Source: Hymenochaete sp. R1
Lineage: Eukaryota > Basidiomycota > Agaricomycetes > Hymenochaetales > Hymenochaetaceae
DNA length: 61,567 nucleotides
Direction of reading: 5' to 3'
Assembly: GCA_019400425.1 (NCBI GenBank)
Contig: JAFREE010000144.1
Span: forward strand, 1 to 61,567
In this document: one piece after another, positions 1 through 12,796 of the stretch
Layout of the letters: every line of letters begins with the position of its first letter
Numbering within the stretch: the stretch's first letter is position 1
Notes under the pieces: model-generated
Database searches by the model: none
What the model saw: only the letters and a program-made list of their open reading frames with translations
What the model was told of the DNA's origin: nothing
Position numbers and translations under genes: made by a program

Positions 1-2515
1 ATTAGTCCCTAACCGATCGGAGCAGGAACCCGGTTCACTAGAGTACGGGGCGTACTCCAGCTACGAAGAGGAGTAGGGCTTAGACAGTGGCAGATGGGCA
101 AAGAAAATCATTCTCGACGATGGGGAGATCGACGATGATACCGACTCAGAGAAGAATGACCGTCTGCACCAGTGCGACTTATCCACTTATCATAAGTGCC
201 CTGATATGTGGGAAAAGGTAGACTCGGTTGGAGAGACAGAATACAGCGTACGAAGTTTAAACATAGCATAGGTATCGTATGCGTGCCCTAACACCGTCTT
301 TTACATAGGACCTATCTTTCAATTTCGAGATTCCCTGTTATGTTCCAGAGCACCAAGTGGAGTGGTATAAGGATATCATTCCGACCTTACAACTTTCAGA
401 AGGAAACTTCGCTCGAAACGGCTCTTGCAGGAACGAGAAACTGTTAATAGGAAAGGTGAGCGTATCGTGCGCAATAGGGCAGGTGAGACATGGTAATTCT
501 TGACGATTCAATATCAATAAACTTAAAGAATCGCACCATACCAACGTTACAGTATGTCATTTTTCAAGATGCACAAAAGTTACGTATCTCAGAAAGCTCT
601 GAATCTTTCGAAGCCATTAGTGAGGAAAGGTGGAAAAAGAAGAGCGAGAAGACCAAAAGGAAACTACTTGCGAAAAAGACAATTTTCGTATACGGCGGAG
701 AGATCGGTAGATACGGGGGAGTGAAGGAAATGAAGGACGCCGATTTATCTCGGATTCTTGTTGTGAATCGACCACTACTTGCTATTGGTGAGTATCCTTT
801 CAAACGCCATAAAAATGACCTGTAACGCAGTTTTCTTCGCATAACACCGAAAAATTAGATCAAAAGGCCATAGAACCTATTCACGCGTCGAAGATGGCGC
901 AGATGGACTCCACCAACAGAGTGAAGTACATACAAAAGGTACAGCAACGGAAGAAAGACTGGAAGCCAGGAAAGTTAGGGCGCCAGACCCTCCAGACTTT
1001 AGTTGATAGACGACACCAAACGGATAACAAGTCGGACTATATCAACTACCTTAATATTCCTCTATCACACGACTTACTATTTCTGTGAGTATCGCACAGT
1101 CGAATTGCTACAGCATTCAACTGAGAATAATGTAGGCCCTTCGATGATTTTCGAAAATATTCCTCGGTGTATTCATCCAGCCTCGGCAATATTTTGACAC
1201 GCTTAAGTGAGGAAGACATTGCTTCTCGATGGGCAAGTGCTGCCACAAAAGGCGCTTCGAACGTTTGGCACATTGATTGCTCGGGTTTGTGCACATTTAT
1301 CTACATGTGGATAGGCGCCAAGGTCTGGATTGTGTACGAAAACGTGAGCCATGGCGAAACAAAAGACTATCGCTCTCTTTCAAGGCCAGAATTTAAAGCA
1401 GAACCGACTGCCATGATAGAGTGCCACCCTGTTATTCTTGGACCAGGGGATCGACTGTGAGTTACAAATAAAAGATTATGACGCAGAGGGTGGCTAAACG
1501 AAGAGCAGATTTGTTAGGCCAGGAGCAGACCATTCTTCAATTACTCTCACAGATTGCCTTGCTTTGGGTCGCCACTTTTATTGCATGGATAATATGGCCA
1601 ACACATTAAAGGCAATCATACTTGAACGGTCCACTGAAAGGTCCAAAACGAAGGTGGCGTATCCCAAAGTATACGCTCTGATCATTCAATGGGTTCTCAC
1701 TACCGCCGATGCAATCCGGTACGACTCAGCAAAGGTGATAGGTACGATTTTCGCATTAAAATTTCTATTTAGAAATACGCACTTAGTCACTAGCAGATTC
1801 CTTAGGATTCAACGACTTTGGAACCAAGGGCGCAGTAACAGAGAAGAAGAACCTTTCTCGGAACATATTCGCTGCGCTGTATATCATTATCAACCTTGAT
1901 ATCCTCCACCCAGAAGTTCCAGACCAATCTCCTTACTTAGAATGGATAGGAACAAGCGACTTCATATCCGACTGGACGCTTGGGGTGTTTGCTGCTCTAG
2001 TAGTCCTAAAGCATCTGGTACAGAGCGGCACCCTTTGCACTAGCCACCTTCGCATCTTTGAAGAAGAATGGATGGAACTGGCTGCTGAATCCCAGAGAAA
2101 ATACAACCCATTTACACTCCGTTGTGTATGTCAGGATGGATGTCACGTAGACAAAGCCCATATAAACGAGAACTACACACCCATCGGTCCGCTGTGGCCT
2201 GGATTTATACTCGACCAACTTCGTGATGCGAAAGTAGCGAGTAACGACGTCTTTCCAACAAATGGCATCCTTAGTGACGATACGGTACCCAACGACTCGG
2301 AGCATGTTATTGACGGAAGGTGTCCATCCGATAATGACAGTAGCCACAAACTTGATGACACAATAAAACTCTGTAGAACAACCGATCTGAGCGGTGTTAA
2401 AAGGAAGGCCAGGGAGGGATATACGGCAGCTTTTTCAAACGTTCGGCCTGTTGCGGCCCTTGATGAATGGGCTACCACCATAGATACTTTTAGCTCTTTC
2501 CCAATCGACAAGTAG
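1..2515 (+). CDS. JmjC-like domain protein, 3' part, 5' end outside window (possibly pseudogene)
   Basis: Seven exons can be laid out with matching phases: up to 247, 309-482, 553-787, 859-1084, 1136-1456, 1518-1741 and 1806-2515 (TAG). Every intron position and phase matches the paralogue at 12797-17582, which strongly supports the model. The fifth exon carries WHIDCSG, the HxD pair of a JmjC iron site. After the next junction comes GADHSSITLTDC...GRHFYC, where the distal His and the G-HFY block lie. The fold is a 2-oxoglutarate/Fe(II) oxygenase; the substrate (histone, protein or RNA) cannot be told. The C-terminal tail is polar and lacks the long Asp/Gly repeat of its paralogue. In the first exon the frame holds an in-frame TAG at 74-76 with coding-like sequence on both sides, so either an unseen intron removes it or this copy is dead. 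Family assignment is inferred from motifs. Confidence 0.7.
74..76 (+). other. In-frame TAG in first visible exon of the JmjC-like gene
   Basis: The frame fixed by the donor at 248 runs back to position 2 with one stop, this TAG. Residues on both sides look coding (acidic and Ser-rich before, ILDDGEIDDD after). The paralogue has one uninterrupted 747-nt exon over the corresponding region. A nonsense mutation or an extra intron are the two explanations. Confidence 0.6.
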
Positions 2516-4657
2516 CCGCTGATAGAGGCAAAAAAAAGCTTGTAGCACGGTGCGAAGTAGTGTCATGCAATCTATCTATAACTCAACAATATATGAAACT
2601 CAATCGTAGTAGGCACTTTCAAAGAAGCGTATTGCCATCTATCCTCGTCGCAGTGGTGCATTACCTCGCTCACAACAAGCGCTTTGCAAAATCCAATGTA
2701 CATTCAAAGTTGTCCTTTTTACCGGTCGACTTTGGTTCACAGACATCTTTTATCATACCTCTCGTTATCTGCAAGTAAACTCGGGCATACGCATAGTAGC
2801 ACCGACCCGACTTCGACGCCCAGTTTTTTTCCAGCCGCGGCGTATGAAATTCGAATATGATTAAGTAGGAAACTATAGTATAAAAGAAGAAGAATTATGA
2901 CCATATATACTCACTCTCGCATATATCCGCACGAACATGTACACCTGTGCCAGTGTGGGTTGACTATACGGTGTATGTAAGGTAGCGCAACAGTGAACTT
3001 GAATTCGCATGCGTGGCCGCTCAAATAGGTGCTACTACTGCTCTTTCAAGTTATAATTATTTTTAAGTAGGATCCTCTTTAACGGTAGTCTTTAAGCCCT
3101 CAGGCTACTCGTACGCTGAAGAAATCTGCAAGCATCCTAAGAAGTGAGGTCAAACGCGTGTAGGTCGGCATTTCATCACTACTAATGGAACAATGCACTT
3201 CCGTGCTATAATATCTTGTCTCCCGCCTTGATTCTTCACACCAACTTTAAGTATTCTGAATCAAGATTGGGTGGAAAAGACGAGTTCTTAGAGCTGTTGA
3301 GAATGGTACTGAGTTTGGTGGTTCAACAGTACTAGATGGTTTTATTTGGGTACCGCAATCATGCGTATCGGGAGCTGAGGAAGGACTATACAAAATGTCA
3401 GTGTTTCTTTCTTTATCGCGCTTTACCTGACATCATCATGACTCATGAGGACTTACCTGTATTATGCGCCCTTATCCAAGTTGAGCCAATTTATTTCAGT
3501 GTGAAGACTGGCATAGCAAAAGTCGAGCACTTAGTTGCTTTAAAGTTACGTACCATATTTCATTAAACAAATGCTGGACTCCGGAAGAAAGAAGAAGTTG
3601 GGTGCTTTGCGTTTAAGTTACCATAACGAGCGGCTTCATTACGATCAAAATATATTGAAGAATTTTATTGCCAAAGCTCTCCTTCAACCCATCTCATGAC
3701 ACCACCTTTCACCCTCAACCGAATCCTTTTACCACACAAATTGCCAGTCCCAGTGGTCATCCTCCGGAGACGTGCTTCATCATCTACTGGAAAGGCGCCG
3801 TATCTTCCGTATTCGAAATCAACCCGCTCAACTTCATTGCCGATGAATGGATGTTTGTAAACTGATTTCTAGGAAGGGTTAAATTTGGTGCTAATGGTAT
3901 TGATGAGGTAGGGAAGGGTGGGCGTCGATACCGATTGGGTTGGGGATTCAATGGGGAAGCATCACAGGCCAGGCCGCCCGGGTACAGTGTATTTGAACCT
4001 AAAGTAGTAACTATAGTGGTATCATACGATGGCGATGCTGATAGTACGACACGCCTCACCTCTTGATTTGCTTCAACGACAAAGGGAAGATGCATTTATT
4101 TTAAGTGAAGAGAACGGGTGCAAAAGCAGATGTTACAGAATAGCGCGGTGAGAGTTACGTTATAGAATGCGGTTATACAACGCTAACGTATCTGTTGAGC
4201 ATTGAGTACTATACTTCAGAGTTCTGGTGCATGTTTTTGAGCCTGAGAGGTATAAGGAAGCACACCTTGTCTACAATTTCAATCTACAGAACTTTAACCA
4301 ATCGATCCATTTTTGTTGACTTGCCAGTGGTTTGTCTGTCGTGTTTACGTGGAGAAGATAAGCGGTACCTCTCGACGGGAAAGGGGCCAGACTCTATGGC
4401 GACGACGAAGCTAAGTGACATATCAATACACTTGTCCGAAATGATGAACAACATCATATCGTTGAGCAATTCATGGAGCTGAAGCCAGCAATGGATATGA
4501 ATTCAAGTCGGCGCGATCTGCCTTCCAGGTATAAGACACGGGGCACTGGGGGCACACGGAACAGCCTTAGTTCAAATATGTCGTGTTCTTCGACAACTTG
4601 AGGGACGTTGTCGAGGGTTGGAGGACACATATAGTTTTCGTTATAATCGTAGATTAG
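2516..4657. other. Intergenic, no gene recognised
   Basis: Short open frames such as those at 3336-3566 and 4195-4482 have no recognisable domain, no paired splice sites and no supporting context. This stretch separates the 3' end of the JmjC-like gene from the 3' end of the coiled-coil gene on the other strand, so both terminate into it. Confidence 0.5.
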
Positions 4658-6293
4658 CTATTTTGTATCTGCAACAAGCAGCAGCTTGGCAACCTCCTCC
4701 ATATCAGCATCGTCGTCCGTGTCCGTATCGGGATCCTCGAGTTTTACGTTTCGGTCTTGCACGTGAGAATGAGCCTGAGGGTAGTCATATTGTCTCGACT
4801 AATAAGCGGAAATCGTCATTCTGCGAAGCATATCATCAAGGAGATGTTACCCACAAGAGCTTCTTTTAGCACTTTCGACTGTCTGGCCTCCGACGCATCG
4901 AGCCAAATCGCAACTCTCTCCAAGGTACGAACCTCATTCTCGAGTTCAAGTATTTTCGCCCTCAACAACGAGATCTCGTCAATACTCTGCATCAGGTATA
5001 ATTTTGCTGCATTCTCCTTTCTCTTGGCTTCAGCAATCTGTAACTGAAGAGCGCGGTTGGCACGACTGAACTGGTCGTTCGCGCTACTTAAACGGCTCGT
5101 GTTCTCTTCAATCCACGAAGTAAGGGACGCTGACATGCCGTTGAAAATATTGCTGACTTTAGAGTGCACGATTGACAAGCATTCATCCTCGAGTCGATGC
5201 CGAATGCATTTCAGTGTAGGTTCTCTGAGAAAGCATCGGATTGCATCAAAACGGTGTTCAGAATTGTTAAGTAGAACCGTGAGTGCATGGTGCCTATCGC
5301 AAGTGGATGGAGAACTTACGTAGAGAAATTGAGGCCGCCGCTGCATTTCATACGGTGATGGATGTCGGTGGTTGGTGAGATGTGAAGGGGAGAAAAAGAC
5401 GATGGTTCGTTACTCTCCGCGTTCGTACTGTCGTTGCCCGGGCTTGGACTTGATGCATTGTGTGGCATCTTGCCAATGCCGGAGACGGGGGATGGTGGCA
5501 ATGTGCAAGGAAGAAAGTGGGGCGACCTTAGTGGGGGCAGCGATGACGGGGAATACTTGGGCCAGCACTATGAGTCGTTTTTTTTTCAGAATCAATGCAA
5601 ATATTGCCTGGTGGAAAGGAGCTTTTTCCCACTTACGTAATGCAAGTATGCTTCAACGGACTGTTCAGAAATGAAGTAGAACACCCCAGGGGCATCGAAG
5701 CGGGGAATGGTTGCGATTGCAAACGCGGCTACTTTAAAGAAGCGGCATAACTCGGGACGGTGCCAGGTTTGGTTTAAACAATTTGGGCGCGGTACCACAG
5801 CATGAGAAATCCGCTGTCGTGCACTCGAGAGATTGAATCGCTCGGCAGCGCCGGTTGAAGCAACCATAGATGCCCTTGTTTCTGGTAAAAGGATTGACTT
5901 TGACACGGAGGAAAAGGGTTCAGACAACTATTGGCGGACGGCGGACGCGCCGGTCCCGCTATTGGCGGAGATCGTCAAAATGTTCTTCGGGGGAAAAAAA
6001 GAAACAAAAGGCGCGCTTTTGGAAGTGGTTCCTACTTGACCTGCGACGCCCGGCTCGCTAATTAAACGAAGTGCCTTGATATTTGGAAACGGGTCACTTC
6101 GTATTGTAAAGTGGAGGATAAATTTGAAGAGGCCGATTGCCTCAAAAGTAGCGCCTTGTATATCGGTAAGCCCAGCGTTGTCACATGCACCGTAATTTCG
6201 AATGTGAATTTCAATTGGTCCCAACAAGCACCACCCATGTTGGCAGCGGCGTAGGTCGGTGCGATGGGTTTTAGGGCCTATCGCCAGCCGCAT
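4658..6293 (-). CDS. Hypothetical coiled-coil protein, five exons
   Basis: The model is 6293-6036, 5927-5637, 5567-5320, 5224-4855 and 4798-4658 (stop TAG). All junction phases agree and give 435 residues. Donors are GTAGGA, GTAAGT, GTAAGT and GTGGGT; acceptors all end in AG. The start is the ATG at 6293, just downstream of an in-frame stop. The protein begins with an unrecognised region (about residues 1-180), then a Ser/Pro-rich linker (SSPSPGNDSTNAESNEPSS), then a helical stretch with heptad-like leucines (EISLLRAKILELENEVRTLE). It ends in an acidic tail (EDPDTDTDDDADMEE). I do not recognise the family. The coiled coil suggests an oligomeric or scaffold role, but that is only inference. 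The intron between exons 3 and 4 could also be read as 26 nt; the 95-nt version has a better branch site and acceptor. Confidence 0.6.
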
Positions 6294-6800
6294 TAGTCAC
6301 TCGTGAAGCGGCTATAGGTTACAACTTTACCAAGTTACTCTCCGGTGAAGAGGCCAAGTGATAAGGTACTACGCGCGAGGGCTGCTAATGCCCACATACC
6401 GAAGAAACGAAAAAGTCAGAAGTCGGATTTGTTCCCAACAATAACGTAGCGGATGTGCATGGCAGTTTTCGTACTTCGTGAGACTTAGTGTGAAAATTGA
6501 ATAGGTCGTATGGATGTTATGCAAACGGTGCGGGTGCGGAGGCGGCAACTTGAAGGTGCATCGTCGGGCTGCTTAAAAGAATTTTCGGGCCGTAAAAAAG
6601 ATGGTTTCCATGAACTCGTAGCGATTGAGTAGAAGAGAAAGTTAAAGTTTTGAACAACTTTCTCGGGAGCACCGTGGGTAGACGTTGCCTAATCAAGTAT
6701 TCAACGGATTTTAGAGCAGTTTTATGATCTTAGTACACTTGTTTCGCACTATCTTTAACTTACATACCTGTACATAGACATTTCTTTCACGTATATATTG
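6294..6800. other. Intergenic, promoter side of the coiled-coil gene and left flank of the copia element
   Basis: No open frame of note. This must contain the promoter of the minus-strand coiled-coil gene. The 5' LTR of the neighbouring copia element would be expected here but only its last roughly 40 bp can be matched to the 3' LTR. Confidence 0.4.
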
Positions 6801-6935
6801 AGTTTCTTACCACACACTTCGGAAAAGTAGCTGAGGCATTTCTTTCACGTTATGAGCCTTGGCTGAGTCTGCCACTCAGCCGTTTATCCTGCAAAGTCAT
6901 ACAAGCCACTTCATAGTCTGAAACCACAGCCACCC

Positions 6936-7962
6936 ATGGTCGTCACTCGTAGTATGAGCGTTCTACCCGAAAACCAGTCGGCAACTCACTCACCTAACAA
7001 TGCTACTGAGGGAGCCACCCATGACACGAACGGTCAGCCCCAAACTGGGAATGTTGACATGGAAAGGGAACTTCGAGCTGCAAATGCCACTCGAATCGAG
7101 CACCTTCGCCCACTGGATGAGGTACCTCCAACTCAAACGCAATCTAATACCTCCGAGTTGGAAGATATAGCTAATGTCGGACAACTATTGCACACAGATG
7201 CAAGCCGCCGGTCTCGATCTTCACGTACCAAGAAACGAGCTCGCTCGCACTATACAAGACGTGTAAGCTTTCATCAGCCACAACAGCTTCTATCTCAGAG
7301 CTCTGATAACTACTTGCCGTGGTCTGCTTATATGAAGCTCGCTCTATCTGGCGACGTCCTCTGACTTGATGTTCTCGAGAACCATTATTTATTCCAAGGA
7401 AGATCTTGACAAGGAAGGCCTGATGGAAGCGGAGCGAGTTGTAAGGAAACAGGTCATGATCAGTGTCGAATTGGGGGAAATTTCGGCCATTGCAGATGCA
7501 TAAACCGCATACGAGGTGTAGCGCATTCTCCGGGACAAGTACGAAGGGTCCATTGATCCTGTTACGGCAAAGCACGAATTCTACGGGACAACCATCCCAG
7601 ATTCGACTCCCGTCAGACAGCATATTGATCGAATGCTTACTTTAAGATCCAATATGGAACGTGCGGGCACTTTAGTCTCAGACTATGAATTTCTGACTAC
7701 CCTCAAGCACTCCCTGCTAAACCCTAATCGGCGACTTCTACGCGGAGGTGTGAAAAGGTCAGAACATTCGACGGTCGAAGAATTTGTCACGTACATTCTG
7801 TCACCAGATGACGAACCCATTCAACCACCAAAACGCACCCAACAAACCACTCCACGAGACACAACCAATGATAAAACCAAATCCGACACAGGTACTAAAT
7901 CAACGGGAACAAATTGTACGAATTGTGGAAAGGGAAACCATCTCACCGAAGTATGTCACTAG
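6936..7962 (+). pseudogene. copia gag, broken
   Basis: The first piece (6936-7364) starts MVVTRSMSV and ends near NYLPWSAYMKLAL, the usual beginning of a copia-type gag (UBN2-like) domain. A frame break follows. The second piece (7633-7962) holds gag helices and ends in a CCHC zinc knuckle, CTNCGKGNHLTEVC (C-x2-C-x4-H-x4-C), then a TAG. A second knuckle, CSGCGRYGHVEEKC, lies just beyond in the shifted frame at about 7984. Gag would form the particle and bind RNA; this copy is not translatable in one piece. Confidence 0.8.
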
Positions 7963-7983
7963 CAAGGCGGAGCGCAAGAAAGA

Positions 7984-10900
7984 TTGTGTTCAGGTTGTGG
8001 TAGATATGGGCACGTTGAGGAAAAGTGCTATAGGAAGAACGAAAGCGAGTCGCGATCCACTGTCCCGAAGTCCTTGACCCAGTCGGCTCAAGTAGCAAAC
8101 GTATCGGAACAGGAGAGGACTCTTGATCCGAAGGCCATTATGGAGGAACTGAAGCAGCTCCGTGAGGAAATGAAACGGCAGAACAATCAGTTTGGAAACT
8201 CACTCTTCGCTGAGACATCCCGCGCGTCGACGTCGTCGTCCGCTACACCAAATCAGATTTACCAAGGTGAACGTGGCATATCGTTTGTCTGCGATTCTGG
8301 AGCGGCGTCACACATGGTCAACGACGCTGGCTTGTTTACTTCATTTGTTGGGTGCGACGTGTAAGTTCGTACAGCAAATGAAGGATTCCCACTTCGTGCT
8401 ACAGCCATTGGCACTGTTCATGTTCAGTCGGCGGATGGCAAACTATGTAGACCCATAACACTGAAACGCACGCTACATGTTCCGGGCCTCAGTTCCAACC
8501 TCCTATCCGTGCACAGACTACACGTCGACGGCTATCGCTTGCTCTTCCAACCCCAGTCGTTCGCTCTGCTTCATGATGAAGAGACGATTTCCAATGGCAC
8601 TGTTATAAACGAGCCGTACGTGTTCTTGATGTGTCGACCGTTTCGAGAACTCGCAACTTTATCCATCAACTCAAAGCCGCCGTCTAATAAAACGACCTGG
8701 GAATCACTTCATCGTGCTGCGGGACACATCAACCTGAAGACCATTAAGTCAGTCATTTCCAATGGCAGATTTAAGCCTATGGACATTTCGAAAGACGCAC
8801 CTCTGGAATGTGTACCATGCACTACTTCCAAGATGCCGGCCGGGACATTTGCTCCTAGAGACACCGAATACAAAGCCATTGGCGACTTACTATATGCCAA
8901 TCTCATGTTCTTTGACAAGCCGTCGGTATCGGGATATCCCATTGCTGCAGTTTTCATCGAAGTCTTCTCAAACTACATTTGGGTCTACCCGCTAAAGAAA
9001 AAGGACTCGCGAACTCTGGTGGAAATATGGAGTGAGCTTGTCAGTTTCATACAAGCATGAACGGGCAGGCAGGTGAAAGAATTTCAGACGGATAATGGTG
9101 GCGAATGGGTCAACACCACCATGACTTCGTACAACAGATCGAAAGGAATTACTCACCGAACGACTGTTCCTTACGCACATGCCATGAATGGTAAGGTCGA
9201 ACGTGCTATACGAACTTTACCGGACGGCACTCGTTCCAATCTTCAGGCAGTCGGTTCCCTTTCCCTGTGGCCAATTGACGGACAAAGCGGTAAGAGGAAG
9301 AGTTATTGGTTATGTTGCAGACGCGATGTACCGTGTCCTCATAAATTCACGTGATACAATTGTCACGCGTGACATTCGCATTCTACGTGAAGACCAGCCG
9401 CCTCCTCCGTATCCTTCGTCTCAACCATCGCTTTCCAATACATTTCCAAATTTCCATCCACAGGCGATGGCCAATATGACAAACAACAGCCGGAATCATC
9501 TGACAAGACACCTCGTCGTTCTGACAGAAACTCAAAGCCATCACAGCGCCTTATTGAGTCTCAACAATCGCACTCGTCCTCTGTCATTCGTATCTCCGAA
9601 TCAACTCTGTACACGGAGTCGTCCGCAGTCACCCCTTTTGTTCAGGCTCTCTTACTATACGAATCAAGCTTCGTAATAGGAAAAGACTCATTCGATCCTA
9701 CGGCGGAACATGCGAAGAAGGTACCGTCTAAGTTGCGAGATCTACTAAATGGTCCAGATCGAAACTTAGTACTCGAAGCCATCGCTCAGGAGCTATCGAA
9801 TTTCTTAGATTCTGGTACATTTCTTGTTCGCGAACGGAAGCCAGGAGAAAGAGTCATACCTGGTATTTTCATCATCAGCAAAAAGAGGACCTCCGAAGGC
9901 GGATGGAAATATAAAGCAAGATGGGTTGCAAAGGGGGACCTTCAGCGTAAAGGCGAGTTCGATGACACCTTCGCTTTAGCTAGGGATTATGCATCCTACC
10001 GTTTGCTGATAACTCTAGCCGCTTCTACGACTTCTTCCATCTCTGCACTTGACATAACCAGCGCTTTCCTGGCGGCAGACATTGGCAGACCTAACATAGT
10101 CGGTCCACTTCCTACGTTCTTTCCCGCCAAAGATTTCGTTGACCCTGTCGGTGATCTTCTTAAAGCCCTCTACGGTCTTCGACGAGCACCACTACTATTT
10201 CACAACCACCTACGAAACTGTATGATCAAAGCCGGCTACCGGAGTCTCGCGTGCGCTCCAATGCTATTCTACAAACAAGCCTCATCCTCTCGCATCATCG
10301 AGGGGGGTATGGAACGACGCCATCCGTTGCGGCTAAACCAACAACTCCTGACATCATGTGGACGTTCTTTGCCGATGATGGAGAAGGAGTGACGGTGGCA
10401 GATCGAATGGAAAAGGTTGCGGGGAATAGCGATAATGGGGGAGTGGATAGGACTTTCATCGAAGATGTCAAGAAACATTTCCCACTAAAAGAAAAGGACC
10501 TCCGACAGGATACACTTATCCTTGGCATGGTGGTTCGTTGGGATTCAACTCAACACTCGGTAAAAATATCAGTACCTGCTCGAATCGAGGAACTAGCTCG
10601 GGATATCGGACTGGATAACTCGAACCTAACTACTAAGGCACCGATGCCAACCGACGCTCTCAAGACTCTGTACTACGACTCGCCTCCGATCAATCTAAAA
10701 TTCCCGTACGCACAAGCTGTGGGATCACTGATATGGATTGGAACCGTAGTAAGTCCTCATATTGCATTTGCAGTAGGAGTTCTATCGTGGTTCATTGCGG
10801 TACCGCGAGACTCTCATGTGGCAGCCGTCAAACGGGTCGTACATTATCTGCTCCGCACCAAGAATATGGGACTCACATACCGAACGATACCGACTAAATC

Positions 10901-11366
10901 ATCGGTTCCCATCTGCTATTCAGACTCGGATTGGGCGGGAGATTTACAAGATCGAAAATCGGTAACAGGCTTCGTCATAATTATGAATGGAGCTGCCATA
11001 TCATGGAGGTCGAGGAAGCAAACCGTTGTAGCAAAGTCGACCACCTAAGCAGAATACGTCGCTGCATCTGCATATGCGTCGGAGAAATTATGGTTCCGAA
11101 ACATATTTCAAGAAATCAATCGAACACTGGACACCACAGAACTCTATGTCGATAATCAAGCCGCAATGCAGATGGCTGAGAACGAGGCACACCATTCACG
11201 TACCAAGTCGATTGCTATTCCTGCGCACCATATCCGAAATCAGGTGGAATTGGGTAACATCAGATTAGTCCGAATTGCTAGAACGGAAAATCCGGCAGAC
11301 ATCTTGACCAAGCCTTTACCCGCACCCGCACATCGTACCTGTTGCTCGCTCATTGGATTAGAATGA
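7984..11366 (+). pseudogene. copia pol (protease, integrase, RT, RNase H), broken
   Basis: The protease site is FVCDSGAASHMV near 8290. After a frame break comes a GAG-pre-integrase HHCC block (LHRAAGH and CVPC, 8706-8825). The integrase core follows: QTDNGGEW and NGKVER are kept, but the expected first Asp appears replaced in LLYANLMF. A TGA at 9058-9060 interrupts the same frame, and the integrase C-terminus is shortened. RT runs from about 9733 (KYKARWVAKGDL, LDITSAFL) with a frame shift near 10300, leading to FFADDGEG, the catalytic DD pair. RNase H shows SDSDWAG and WRSRKQTVVAKST, then a TAA at 11046-11048 before AEYVAAS, and ends near 11366. Confidence 0.85.
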
Positions 11367-11406
11367 CGACTTCAATCTCTCACGGTGATACTCGGTCGAG
11401 GGGGAG

Positions 11407-11625
11407 TGTTGAGGACGACGACTTAATTTGGTTTCGTCCGAGTACACAAATGTTTCGATTCCGTCTGTATCACGTCCTATTCTATAAAGGTGTCAGCCGA
11501 TCTGTCTCTTATTCCATTTAAGACCGCATTTTCTATATTCGAACCTCAGCTTCTTACCACACACTTCGGAAAAGTAACTGAGGCATTTCTTCAGTTTTGT
11601 ACTATAAATTCAACAATTTATTTAG
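11407..11625 (+). repeat. 3' LTR of the copia element (approximate)
   Basis: It starts TGTTGAGGACGACG directly after the purine-rich tract ggtcgagggggag. It includes a TATA-like ctataaag and the segment shared with the 5' side. The end is uncertain; a CA dinucleotide near 11625 is a plausible terminus. Confidence 0.5.
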
Positions 11626-12796
11626 CAAGGTATGATTTTGAAATCATTTACCACGCATATTAATGCTAAAAGGGTACGTGAGCCTGAGCCTGAGCTCAGC
11701 ATCAGCGCGCCAGCAAAGGTGGTACCAGGGCGCTATGAAAGCACCGTTTACTTTTGGACAAGCAACCTTTTACCTTATTGCAAATGGAGCATTGGAGTTT
11801 AAAGGACAATTCTACTATGGATCTATTTGCTCTTTTTTGGATCAAAAAAATCGCGCACCCTCGAAAGGTTGGGTTGAATTTTTCTTCATACTTACGAGGT
11901 GGTTGTGCAAGCGATTGCGTGAGCCCATACGCCGTACGAACGCCTGCACTCTGAACCAAACGGTGGTGCACATTTCGAATCAGTGGCCAATCTCACCCCA
12001 TCTGCTACACCTCTGGTGCTTCGTATTAACGCCCACCTCAATTTTTTGCTACAAACCTTTGGTCCTCGCGCACTGATCTTGTTTTAATCGCTGGGCAACC
12101 TAGTAACGGCCGCTTGCTCGCTGCTGAAGCGCACTACCCCAGTAAGAGCTATATTCTACCGCTCTTCAAGAAGCGGAGAGGTGAAGTCTGAGTCCTCTTG
12201 GTCTTCTGCCCAAAAAAGAGTTTTTACGCTGCTGTTGTGTAGCACACTTTTCGCAGCTTTCTCTGGTAAAAGCACCAGTCCTACCTATCATTATGGTGGC
12301 GCGTGTGCTTAATTAAAGGCTTGGAGCAAACTCTCGATATCTTTTTACGGTTGCTATTTCAGAACCGTGCCTTGCTATTTCGGAAAAAACGTGCGTTCAA
12401 GCCCATAGCGCTGTGGTTGAGGGGAGAAATCCACGGTGTTGCAAGGCCGTTAGCAAGACCAGGGTGCTTTCCTAGGGTATTTTTAAATGATTTGAGTCGA
12501 GCTTCTCCGCCTGAGAAACTGATGATAATAGCTTAGAAAGTGGCAACATCTGTCAAAATTCACGAAGTTAGCTGCTAAGCTCATCAATGCAGAATGCAGC
12601 AGCTCTGCAAAATCGCTGTAAGTCACTATATGCACTTAATTCATCGGGTCGGTGTTGAAGTATTGGCGTGGCGAGGTGGGGGCTTAAAAAACAAAACAAA
12701 ATTACTGGAGACCTGTCTGTCACTCGCTCGCATACTTCGTTATGTTGGCTATATTTAAGACCTGCTTTCAACTCTACACCTCTTCTCGTACAACCG
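11626..12796. other. Intergenic, nothing recognised
   Basis: Open frames here (for example 11663-12076 and 12303-12536) show no domain or splice context. The stretch lies between the copia 3' LTR and the 3' end of the complete JmjC-like gene. Confidence 0.4.

Larger units (their letters stand above)
6804..11625 (+). mobile_element. Ty1/copia LTR retrotransposon, decayed
   Basis: Order gag, protease, integrase, reverse transcriptase, RNase H is the copia (Pseudoviridae) order. A stretch of about 40 bp near 6804-6844 (starting ttcttaccacacacttcgg) recurs at 11551-11590 with one clear mismatch, marking the 3' ends of the two LTRs. The 3' LTR probably starts with TGTTGAGG at 11407 after a purine tract (11393-11406). 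The matching LTR start is not found upstream of gag, so the 5' LTR is truncated or diverged. The coding region has several frame breaks and two in-frame stops, so the copy cannot act alone. Right boundary approximate. Confidence 0.85.

Noticed and set aside
5294..5319. Apparent 26-nt intron in the coiled-coil gene (GTAAGT...GATAG)
   Set aside because: Too short for known basidiomycete splicing; a 95-nt intron from the same donor to a TTTCTCAG acceptor keeps the frame and has a good branch site.
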